Source: Balneolales bacterium (GTDB taxonomy: Bacteria; Bacteroidota; Rhodothermia; Balneolales; Natronogracilivirgulaceae). From it: 5,734 bases of DNA. The notes beneath the pieces were generated by a model, which searched no databases, was not told where the DNA came from, and saw only the letters and a list, made by a program, of their open reading frames with translations. Of the stretch, positions 1 through 5,699 are shown in pieces. A program made the translations under genes and the position numbers. Position 1 is the first letter of the stretch, and each line of letters starts with the position of its first letter. The DNA is taken from NCBI GenBank assembly GCA_007133875.1, contig SLLW01000048.1, forward strand, positions 1 to 5,734, in the 5' to 3' direction.

Positions 1-174
1 AGGTGGCGGGGTATCCCAGTTCATTACCTCCGGCCCAATGCCCAATGTCGTCGTGTAGTGCGGATACATTCTCACTTTTGAGTTCATCGCCTCATCCCAA
101 TCATGAAACTGTCCCGGATAGGCGGCCATGAATTTCATAATACTGGTCATCAAGGATATGGCGTCGAATTCCGA
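1..174 (-). pseudogene. C-terminal remnant of a Gfo/Idh/MocA-family oxidoreductase, off the left edge
   Basis: Minus-strand frame open for 58 codons from just after an in-frame TAA (177-175) to the edge. It reads AISLMTSIMKFMAAYPGQ, then WDEAMNS, and later NWDTPPP. From family knowledge this resembles the C-terminal part of many Bacteroidota-type Gfo/Idh/MocA proteins, where a helix (roughly AxSxMTAIMGRMAAYxGQ) is followed by a conserved WDEALNS and a WDxxPPV stretch. The N-terminal Rossmann domain and most of the C-terminal domain are absent: the 64 bases between the upstream lipoprotein stop and this frame encode nothing similar in any frame. ATG codons at 150, 138 and 129 could start a short protein, but none has a Shine-Dalgarno sequence. 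I therefore read it as a 5'-truncated relic. A genuine small gene, or an unrelated protein starting here, cannot be excluded because its downstream part is outside the window. Confidence 0.5.
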
Positions 175-238
175 TTATGGCTGGACACGTGCCAAAAATT
201 GGCGTGAGACATGTAAACCGGAACACGGGTTTGATCAA

Positions 239-1327
239 TCAAATATCCAAAATCGGCATTATCCAGTATTTCTCCATCTCCTCGCGGGAGGGAGTCTCTT
301 TCGGCCGGATGATCCGGAACCCGACAATAGGAGCATTGGTGTGCCACCACATGCTTTTCGGAATCTGGGGATCGTCCCTGCTCCACCGTTCGGTTGAGCC
401 TCGCCGGTGGGTACACCGGATATCCTCGGCATCATCCCGCCACGATCCGCCTCTCACTGCACGCGGATAGAGCACTTCCGGAAGAAACAGAGGGTTATCG
501 ACAATATCTCCATCGAGTTTCTCATGATAATCTTCATGAAATTGATCCATTGTCCACTCGGCGACATTGCCCATCATATCATACAAACCAAACGGGTTGG
601 GTTTTTTTTCAGCAACCCTTCCATAGCTGCCCTCGCTATTGTCCCGATACCACTCATAATCATCCAGCTCATCCAGATCATCCCCGAAATAGTAGGATGA
701 TTCGGCTCCACCACGACAGGCGTACTCCCACTCTGCTTCGGTCGGTAACCGATGGAACTCACCGGTTCTGGCGGTCAGCCACATGGCATAGACAACTGCC
801 GCATAATGGGTCATACTGATGGCAGGCCGACCATTCTCACCCATGCCAAACGCTCCGTCGCCCCACGGAGGCGAGGGAGTAGCAATCGCATCGGCATCAA
901 TGCCGAACGCCTCCAAAACTTCTTCGCCAATTTCTTCTTCAACCACCTCTTCGGTAAAAAGTTTGTACTGTTCCCAAGTAATTTCGTGGCTGGACATCCA
1001 GAATGAGTTGACGCTCACCTCTCGCTGCGGGCCTTCGTGAGACGCTTTTCCTTCTTCGTCGGATGAGCGGCCCATCAAAAATGTTCCCCCTTCAATCGGA
1101 ACCATCTCAATGGTTACATCCGTTTCGGGAATCTCCTGGCTATACCCTGAAAAATCTGATGTATCGGTTGCATCCGGATCGGCAGCATCCGATACATCAC
1201 TGCTTCGGTCCTGGATTGTGGCACAACCTGCGATGAGCAGTGCAGACAGAAGCAGCCAGGAGGCGGAACGCACTCTCCCGGCGTTAAAAGGATTGACATC
1301 AGATAAGGTAAAGTTACAACTTTTCAT
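239..1327 (-). CDS. lipoprotein with FGE/SUMF1-like (DUF323) domain, lacking the catalytic cysteine pair
   Basis: 362 aa. Residues 1-35 form a lipoprotein signal: Arg at 18 and 20, hydrophobic core WLLLSALLIAG, lipobox LIAGC with Cys35 as the lipidated residue. A Ser/Asp/Thr/Ala-rich linker (about 36-66) tethers the domain to the membrane. The FGE-sulfatase fold spans about 73-341: MVPIEGGTFLMG (75-86), HEITWEQY (114-121), RLPTEAEWEYACRGG (193-207), NPFGLYDMMGNVAEW (244-258), RGGSW (292-296) and a closing GFRIIRP (336-342), followed by a 20-residue tail. True formylglycine-generating enzymes have a copper-binding cysteine pair starting right after RGGSW. Here that position is RDDAEDIRCTHR, with only Cys305. 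I infer a non-catalytic role in binding or structure, as in gliding-type or sugar-related FGE-fold lipoproteins, not sulfatase activation. It lies 62 bases after the YceI-like gene on the same strand, so it is probably co-transcribed. No clear Shine-Dalgarno precedes the only in-frame ATG upstream of the signal peptide. Confidence 0.88.
   Translation of the reverse strand: MKSCNFTLSDVNPFNAGRVRSASWLLLSALLIAGCATIQDRSSDVSDAADPDATDTSDFSGYSQEIPETDVTIEMVPIEGGTFLMGRSSDEEGKASHEGPQREVSVNSFWMSSHEITWEQYKLFTEEVVEEEIGEEVLEAFGIDADAIATPSPPWGDGAFGMGENGRPAISMTHYAAVVYAMWLTARTGEFHRLPTEAEWEYACRGGAESSYYFGDDLDELDDYEWYRDNSEGSYGRVAEKKPNPFGLYDMMGNVAEWTMDQFHEDYHEKLDGDIVDNPLFLPEVLYPRAVRGGSWRDDAEDIRCTHRRGSTERWSRDDPQIPKSMWWHTNAPIVGFRIIRPKETPSREEMEKYWIMPILDI
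1157..1199. repeat. perfect 11-base inverted repeat inside the lipoprotein linker
   Basis: TGATGTATCGG (1157-1167) and CCGATACATCA (1189-1199) are exact reverse complements separated by 21 bases. They lie in codons 43-57 of the FGE-like lipoprotein, which encode the Ser/Asp/Ala/Thr-rich linker just after the lipidated cysteine. The symmetry may be a by-product of repeated TCG, GAT and GCA-type codons, but in the mRNA it would form a stable stem near the 5' end of the message. Confidence 0.6.
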
Positions 1328-1389
1328 ATGGTAAAAAGGGCTTTCTGTTTGGCTAACAAGCTAATTAATGTAATATAAGACGCTGGTCA

Positions 1390-2025
1390 CTATTTTGGAC
1401 CCATTGTAAACCGGAACCGAACCTCAATTTCATCACCGGTTTTCAGTGCGCCTCTCATGAAGCTGGGTGGCTCCATTTCAAAATCGGAAAACCTGACCTC
1501 AAATTCGCCGGTAACCTGAAACACTTGCGGATTCTCCCTGACAACAATCACCTCATGTGTCATTTGGTGATACGAACCCGCTGCCTGGGCACGGCCATGG
1601 ATTCTCAAAACATATTCCTGTTCACCATCCCCATTCCTCACAGATTCCACACTCTCCAGATAATACGTAATCTCCGGGTTTTCATCACTGTCCAGAGTTT
1701 CATGCATTGTGTTGTTCATGGTATTGATACCGGAATCAAGAGAGTTTGCAGGAATGGTCAGTGAAACTTCCTCAAACCAATTTTCCGGGGCATGTCCATC
1801 TTCTCCGGTTTGCAGGAATGCGTTTCCTGTTCGAATTACCCCGGTCAGTGTCTCGGATTTGATTTCCCAATCTCTGACATTGGATGTGCCGGAGATGGAA
1901 AAATCGGCATCCCGAATCTGAAATTCCTGACCCTCGTTGGCCCCGTTATCACCGGCAAATACCGGAGACAGGGTCAACATGATCAGTGTCACTAAAAGCA
2001 GTGCTGTTTTGTATATTAATTTCAT
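1390..2025 (-). CDS. secreted YceI-like lipocalin-type protein
   Basis: 211 aa from the ATG at 2025. Residues 1-24 are a Sec signal peptide (MKLIYK, hydrophobic core TALLLVTLIMLTL, then SPVFA with probable cleavage before Gly25). The mature part carries YceI family marks: FQIRDADFSISGTSN followed by VRDWE (36-54), a central HETLDSDENPEITY stretch (108-121), a GSYHQMTHEV segment (150-159) and a final FEVRFSDFEMEPP to FRFTMG run. YceI proteins are periplasmic eight-stranded barrels that bind isoprenoid or other amphiphilic molecules; the ligand here is unknown. I chose the ATG at 2025 instead of one 7 codons upstream, because it gives a normal signal peptide and overlaps the ThuA-like stop in the classic ATGA arrangement, which suggests translational coupling. 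There is no Shine-Dalgarno of its own, which fits reinitiation. Confidence 0.88.
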   Translation of the reverse strand: MKLIYKTALLLVTLIMLTLSPVFAGDNGANEGQEFQIRDADFSISGTSNVRDWEIKSETLTGVIRTGNAFLQTGEDGHAPENWFEEVSLTIPANSLDSGINTMNNTMHETLDSDENPEITYYLESVESVRNGDGEQEYVLRIHGRAQAAGSYHQMTHEVIVVRENPQVFQVTGEFEVRFSDFEMEPPSFMRGALKTGDEIEVRFRFTMGPK

Positions 2026-2846
2026 TTGTATACCGGATTGACCCACTCTTCAAACGGATGATATTTACTTTCGGCGGCCCAGCGAATCCCCCGTTGTTGA
2101 ATAGCCAGGGTTTCCGGAACATCAAAATCATCCATGCTGTGACCCAGCGACGAATAAAAAACCCGGCCATTTCCGTAATACTTTTTCCAGACAACCGGCA
2201 TCACACTGCCATCAATCCAGGGGGCGTGCTCTCCCGAAAAGCGTGTTGTTGCCAATACGTTTACATTCGGATCCACATGCATATAATACTGCTCGGTATG
2301 AACATCAAAATCAGAAAGATCCCGGGTTATCCGGTCGGTATGATCAACAATATTTACCCGGTAATCTATTATTCCACCGGGATGCGAAACCCATTGACCA
2401 CCAGTCATGAACTGGTACTCCGTGTTCTGTCGGAAAGCATCGCACAGTCCGCCATGCCACCCCGTGATACCTGCTCCGTTTTTTACCGTTTCCAGGAGCA
2501 TCTTCTCCTGATCATTGGTTATCTCACTCATGGTGTAAACCTGGACAATCAGATCGAGCGATTCCATCAAACTCTCATCCAGATAGGCGTCCAGTGTATC
2601 GGAGACAGTAACTTCGGCACCTTCGGAACGCATCCAGGGTACAAAAACATCGACCGACTCCTTCGGTTCGTGGCCTTCCCATCCACCGTAAACATAAAGT
2701 ACTTTTTTCCCCTCCAGTGAGGGCGCCGGCTGGTTATCTGTCCTGGCATGCTTTCCGGCAAATAGACCACCCGGTACCATAAGCATACCGGCGCTACCTG
2801 CAATTGACGATTTAATAAAATTTCGGCGAGATTTTTTTTGTTTCAT
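2022..2846 (-). CDS. Tat-exported ThuA-like domain protein
   Basis: 274 aa. The N-terminus has a twin-arginine signal, SRRNFIK (6-12), followed by a weakly hydrophobic stretch (SSIAGSAGMLMVPGGLFAG), so the folded protein is probably exported to the periplasm. The ThuA-like, glutamine-amidotransferase-type fold covers about 47-265: KKVLYVYGGWEGHEP (47-61), GITGWHGGLCDAF (126-138), TGGQWVSHPG (148-157), TEQYYMHVDP (184-193), a PVVW with a following GNGRVFYSSLGH (225-236), and GIRWAAE near the end. Rhizobial ThuA acts with the dehydrogenase ThuB in trehalose use, and ThuA-like proteins in Bacteroidota commonly sit with Gfo/Idh oxidoreductases; the reaction is not settled for most members. It is the first gene of the minus-strand unit and is divergent from the Gfo/Idh gene. 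The ATG at 2846 has no good Shine-Dalgarno but gives a complete Tat signal. Confidence 0.9.
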   Translation of the reverse strand: MKQKKSRRNFIKSSIAGSAGMLMVPGGLFAGKHARTDNQPAPSLEGKKVLYVYGGWEGHEPKESVDVFVPWMRSEGAEVTVSDTLDAYLDESLMESLDLIVQVYTMSEITNDQEKMLLETVKNGAGITGWHGGLCDAFRQNTEYQFMTGGQWVSHPGGIIDYRVNIVDHTDRITRDLSDFDVHTEQYYMHVDPNVNVLATTRFSGEHAPWIDGSVMPVVWKKYYGNGRVFYSSLGHSMDDFDVPETLAIQQRGIRWAAESKYHPFEEWVNPVYK

Positions 2847-2993
2847 AATGGGAAAGCGTATGACGCAATATTAAAAATATATTCGGAAATTCTAAGCATT
2901 ACCCCTGATATTATCTGATAGGAATAACTTATCTGGTTCCATTTCCATTTTTGGGCAACTCCCCTTAGTTTACCAAATGGATACGATTAAATG

Positions 2994-3011
2994 AAATCAA
3001 ATTTTTGATTT
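2994..3011. promoter_or_regulatory. candidate operator: AAATCAAA-TT-TTTGATTT
   Basis: Two 8-base arms are exact reverse complements around a 2-base centre, in the middle of the divergent region. The size and symmetry suit a dimeric helix-turn-helix regulator that could control both units. No regulator gene is in the window, and the AT-rich context makes chance symmetry possible. Confidence 0.35.
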
Positions 3012-3174
3012 AAGTAACTTTCAATATTTTCATACTGTATTTTTCACTATAAACGTGAATTACATTCCATACCAGATACTTACCTTATTTATCGGGGCCT
3101 TTTTAACACCACACCTTCTATTTTTGAAAGCTGACTGGCCATTCAGCGACATCACAACCGAATAATCTGTTGCG

Positions 3175-3204
3175 TTAACAGAGTTCATACTCAAATTACA
3201 TATT
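3175..3204 (+). promoter_or_regulatory. weak candidate promoter for the Gfo/Idh gene
   Basis: TTAACA (3175-3180, five of six bases of TTGACA) and CATATT (3199-3204, four of six of TATAAT) are 18 bases apart, about 20 bases before the ATG at 3226. If the host is a Bacteroidota member, whose main sigma factor prefers TTG and TAnnTTTG, this match would mean little. Confidence 0.22.
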
Positions 3205-3225
3205 TCACTAAAAACCACTGGTATT

Positions 3226-4386
3226 ATGAAAAGAAAAATGAGAATGGGAATGGTCGGTGGAGGCCTCGGGGCATTCATCGGGGACATACACCGGAAAGCT
3301 GCCATCATGGATGGACACATTGAATTGGTCTGTGGCGCCTTCAGCAGGGATCCGGAAAATTCAAAGAAAACCGGGGAATCACTCTATCTTCCGGAAGACC
3401 GGGTTTACACCTCCTATGAGGAGATGATCGCCAAAGAAAAATCACTTCCTGATGGGGAACGTATGGATTTCGTATCCATCGTCACACCCAACCATGTCCA
3501 TTTTCCCGTTGCCAAAGCCGCCCTTGAAAACGGATTCCATGTCGTGAGTGACAAACCGATGACCGTCAGCAGTTCCGAAGCGGAAGCGCTGGTTTCATTG
3601 GTTGAAAAAACCGGATTGATGTTCGCCCTGACTCACAACTATACCGGTTATCCGATGGTGAAACAGGCCCGTAACCTGGCCCGGGGTGGAGCACTGGGCA
3701 ATATCCGGAAAATTGTCGTTGAATATCCCCAGGGTTGGCTCGCAACAAAACTGGAGGGCGACAACAAACAGGCTACATGGCGTTCCGATCCCGCACAAGC
3801 GGGCCCTGCCGGGGCAATGGGTGATATCGGGACACACGCCGAAAACCTTGCCGAATATATCTCGGGGCTGGAAATTTCGGATGTATGTGCTGATTTGGGT
3901 TCGGTCGTCGAAGGCCGGTCACTGGACGATGACGCCAATATTTTGCTCCGTTTTTCGAACGGTGCCAGAGGGGTAATGCATGCCAGCCAGATCAGTGTCG
4001 GGGAAGAGAACCCGCTTAAGATTTTTATTTATGGTGACAAAAAGGGCCTGGAATGGCACCAGGAGGAGCCCAATACCCTTTTGGTTAAACACCTTGATCG
4101 CCCGGTCGAAAGATACCGGACCGGTCTTGACCACGGCGGATATCTCTGTGATGCGGCTATGAGCAACGCCAGGCTCCCATCCGGACATCCGGAGGGATTC
4201 ATCGAGGCCTTTGCCAATATTTACAGAAATTTCGCCCTTGCATTGGGAAGTCATTTGGAGGGGCAAAAACCCGCACCGGAACATCTCGACTTCCCGACTG
4301 TCCGGGATGGATTGAGAGGCATGAAATTCATTGAAACCGTTATTACATCCAATAACAGTGATAAAAAATGGACTCCCATGTCATAA
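3226..4386 (+). CDS. Gfo/Idh/MocA-family NAD(P)-dependent oxidoreductase, cytoplasmic
   Basis: 386 aa, normal for the family. The Rossmann domain begins at once with GMVGGGLGAFIGDIH (8-22), the dinucleotide-binding loop. TPNHVH follows at 87-92, then DKPM (109-112), which is the family's EKP motif with its conserved Lys110. The C-terminal substrate domain has THNYTGYPM (136-144) and GDIGTHAENLAEY (199-211); Asp200 and His204 are the usual catalytic pair. A HPEGFIEAFANIY segment (321-333) is typical of the subgroup found next to sugar isomerases. No signal peptide, so it acts in the cytoplasm, unlike the divergent genes. Expected reaction: reversible oxidation of a sugar, glycoside or cyclitol hydroxyl with NAD(P)+; the substrate is unknown. 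ATG codons at 3226, 3238 and 3244 are possible starts without a clear Shine-Dalgarno; I took the first. It is followed after 103 bases by the epimerase-like gene, probably its operon partner. Confidence 0.93.
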   Translation: MKRKMRMGMVGGGLGAFIGDIHRKAAIMDGHIELVCGAFSRDPENSKKTGESLYLPEDRVYTSYEEMIAKEKSLPDGERMDFVSIVTPNHVHFPVAKAALENGFHVVSDKPMTVSSSEAEALVSLVEKTGLMFALTHNYTGYPMVKQARNLARGGALGNIRKIVVEYPQGWLATKLEGDNKQATWRSDPAQAGPAGAMGDIGTHAENLAEYISGLEISDVCADLGSVVEGRSLDDDANILLRFSNGARGVMHASQISVGEENPLKIFIYGDKKGLEWHQEEPNTLLVKHLDRPVERYRTGLDHGGYLCDAAMSNARLPSGHPEGFIEAFANIYRNFALALGSHLEGQKPAPEHLDFPTVRDGLRGMKFIETVITSNNSDKKWTPMS

Positions 4387-4489
4387 CACCGCGGGCATCC
4401 GAAAAATCTGCAACATAACAGGCCCAGCAGGGCCAAATCCGTATTACCGGAACTCTTGATCAAAAAATAACCAGTCAATGAGGTGAACT
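4387..4489 (+). other. operon spacer with a small GC hairpin
   Basis: The 103 bases between the oxidoreductase and the epimerase contain GGCCC-AGCA-GGGCC (4421-4434), a perfect 5-base stem with a 4-base loop. It is followed by AAATCC and not by a T-run, so it is not a standard intrinsic terminator. It may stabilise or attenuate the message between the two genes. Confidence 0.4.
4480..4486 (+). promoter_or_regulatory. ribosome binding site of the epimerase-like gene
   Basis: GAGGTGA ends three bases before the ATG at 4490. It is the only strong Shine-Dalgarno before a complete gene in this window, and it fixes the start. Confidence 0.6.
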
Positions 4490-5536
4490 ATGAAAGGACC
4501 AGCAATATTTTTAGCCCAGTTTATGGGTGATGACGAGCCTTTTAACAACTTGAAATCCATTTGTGAGTGGGTCGCCGGCCTGGGATATAAAGGTGTTGAG
4601 ATACCCACTTTTGACCCGCGTTGTGTTGATTTGAAGAAACTGGCGGAAAGTCAGGATTATGCCGATGAGATCAAAGGGGTCGTGAGTGAGGCCGGCCTGG
4701 AAATCACAGATCTGTCCACTCATCTCCAGGGCCAGCTTGTGGCTGTCCATCCGGCTTATGACACCTTGTTTGACGGTTTTGCACCAAAAGAGGTTCATGA
4801 CAATCCCGAAGCGCGAACCGAATGGGCTGTCAATCAGATGATGTTAGCCGCCCGGGCCAGCAAACGCCTCGGACTCACTGCACATGCCACATTCTCGGGT
4901 GCGCTGTTATGGCACACCATGTACCCCTGGCCACAGCGTCCTGCAGGACTTGTTGAAGCCGGTTTTGATGAGTTGGCAAAACGCTGGCTTCCGATCCTTG
5001 ATGAATTTGACAAGAACGGGGTTGATGTCTGCTATGAACTTCATCCCGGTGAGGATCTGCACGACGGGGTAACTTTTGAAAAATTCCTGGAAGCTACCGG
5101 AAATCACAAGAGAGCCAATATTATCTACGATCCAAGCCATTTTGTCCTGCAACTACTGGATTATGTTGAATTTATTGACATCTATCACGAGAGAATCAAA
5201 CTATTCCATGTCAAAGATGCCGAATTCAATCCAACAGGACGCGCCGGAGTATACGGTGGCTATCAAAGCTGGGTTGACCGCCCCGGAAGGTTCCGCTCTT
5301 TGGGGGATGGTGATGTCGATTTCCGTGCGATTTTCAGTAAAATGGCGCAATATGATTTTGAAGGATGGCCGGTACTGGAGTGGGAGTGCTGCCTGAAACA
5401 TCCCGAGCAAGGCGCGGCCGAAGGTGCTCCATTCATTGCCGATCACATTATCCAAAAAACGGAAAAAGCGTTTGACGATTTTGCCGGAGCCGGTGCCGAT
5501 GAAGCACTGAATCAAAAAATACTCGGGCTTAAATAA
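4490..5536 (+). CDS. sugar phosphate isomerase/epimerase-type TIM barrel protein (IolE/YcjR-like superfamily)
   Basis: 348 aa AP-endonuclease-2-type TIM barrel (xylose isomerase-like). The first strands are seen as IFLAQF (6-11) and GYKGVEIPTFDP (32-43). The divalent-metal ligands expected for this superfamily can be placed at Glu183 (CYELHPGE), Asp214 (YDPSHF), His240 (FHVKDAE) and Glu297 (VLEWECC). A loop GRAGVYGGYQSWVDRPGRFRS (250-270) followed by LGDGDVDF is characteristic of the subgroup that travels with Gfo/Idh dehydrogenases. It has no signal peptide and should act in the cytoplasm. Relatives isomerise or epimerise keto-sugars or inosose (IolE, YcjR), so a step on the keto product of the preceding dehydrogenase is likely, but the substrate is not known. 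Annotation as a 'sugar phosphate' enzyme is by family name only; no phosphate site is evident. The gene ends just before a strong hairpin. Confidence 0.93.
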   Translation: MKGPAIFLAQFMGDDEPFNNLKSICEWVAGLGYKGVEIPTFDPRCVDLKKLAESQDYADEIKGVVSEAGLEITDLSTHLQGQLVAVHPAYDTLFDGFAPKEVHDNPEARTEWAVNQMMLAARASKRLGLTAHATFSGALLWHTMYPWPQRPAGLVEAGFDELAKRWLPILDEFDKNGVDVCYELHPGEDLHDGVTFEKFLEATGNHKRANIIYDPSHFVLQLLDYVEFIDIYHERIKLFHVKDAEFNPTGRAGVYGGYQSWVDRPGRFRSLGDGDVDFRAIFSKMAQYDFEGWPVLEWECCLKHPEQGAAEGAPFIADHIIQKTEKAFDDFAGAGADEALNQKILGLK

Positions 5537-5539
5537 AAT

Positions 5540-5570
5540 AGAGGCCTCCGGATACCCTCCGGAGGCCTCT
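5540..5570. terminator. GC-rich hairpin terminator, possibly bidirectional
   Basis: GAGGCCTCCGG (5541-5551) and CCGGAGGCCTC (5559-5569) pair perfectly around a 7-base loop, with one more A-T pair outside. It starts 4 bases after the epimerase stop. On the plus strand the tail is only TTAAAC, a weak T-run. On the minus strand the tail reads TATTTTATTT, so the element would also, and perhaps better, stop transcription arriving from the right. Confidence 0.75.
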
Positions 5571-5640
5571 TAAACTTGCGTCCTCTGAAACCCTGGGGGG
5601 TTAACACAGGGTGGGCTTCATCAGGATCGCATTTTTATAC

Positions 5641-5669
5641 TTAACAACAAACTTCCTGTCTCTTATAAC
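5641..5669 (+). promoter_or_regulatory. candidate sigma-70-like promoter
   Basis: TTAACA (5641-5646) and TATAAC (5664-5669) each match the consensus at five of six bases with the ideal 17-base spacer. They lie 30 bases before the ATG at 5700. The match is weaker evidence if the host uses Bacteroidota-type promoters. Confidence 0.28.
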
Positions 5670-5699
5670 CGATTACCTTTTTAAAGGTGAATAACCATT

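Larger units (their letters stand above)
2847..3225. other. divergent AT-rich control region without a gene
   Basis: 379 bases separate the ThuA-like start from the Gfo/Idh start. No credible coding frame is present on either strand; a minus-strand frame across 3060-3320 mostly overlaps the Gfo/Idh gene and has no domain-like features. The region holds the 18-base near-palindrome described separately, a TTCAC/GTGAA inverted repeat (3043-3059), a GATATTATC palindrome (2907-2915), and two direct TTATCTG copies (2911-2917 and 2929-2935). A TAnnTTTG match (3119-3126), the Bacteroidota -7 element, lacks a TTG at the expected distance upstream. Promoters of both units should lie here. Confidence 0.7.

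Noticed and set aside
231..238. TTGATCAA palindrome after the lipoprotein gene, with a second copy at 4456-4463
   Set aside because: Eight-base palindromes of this composition are expected by chance. The two copies sit in unrelated positions, one after the end of a gene and one in an operon spacer.
394..819. 141-codon plus-strand frame opposite the FGE-like lipoprotein
   Set aside because: Rich in His, Arg and Thr without domain motifs; it is a mirror of the FGE-domain coding sequence.
2009..2033. Two TTTGTATA copies around the YceI start, considered as a regulatory direct repeat
   Set aside because: They fall within coding sequence at the ThuA-YceI junction and can be explained by Val-Tyr-Lys and Ile-Tyr-Lys codons.
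1986..2720. 244-codon plus-strand open frame opposite the ThuA-like gene
   Set aside because: It lies almost wholly antisense to a well-supported Tat/ThuA gene, has no recognisable domain and has the odd composition of a shadow frame.
2847..3225. Possible riboswitch or small RNA in the divergent region
   Set aside because: The sequence is AT-rich with only short symmetric elements; I saw no conserved aptamer motif or terminator-type hairpin.
3060..3320. 86-codon minus-strand frame across the Gfo/Idh start
   Set aside because: It overlaps the Rossmann motif of the oxidoreductase on the other strand, has no domain features, and begins inside a real gene.
3919..4284. 121-codon minus-strand frame opposite the Gfo/Idh gene
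   Set aside because: It is fully antisense to conserved oxidoreductase sequence and has no supporting start signal or domain.
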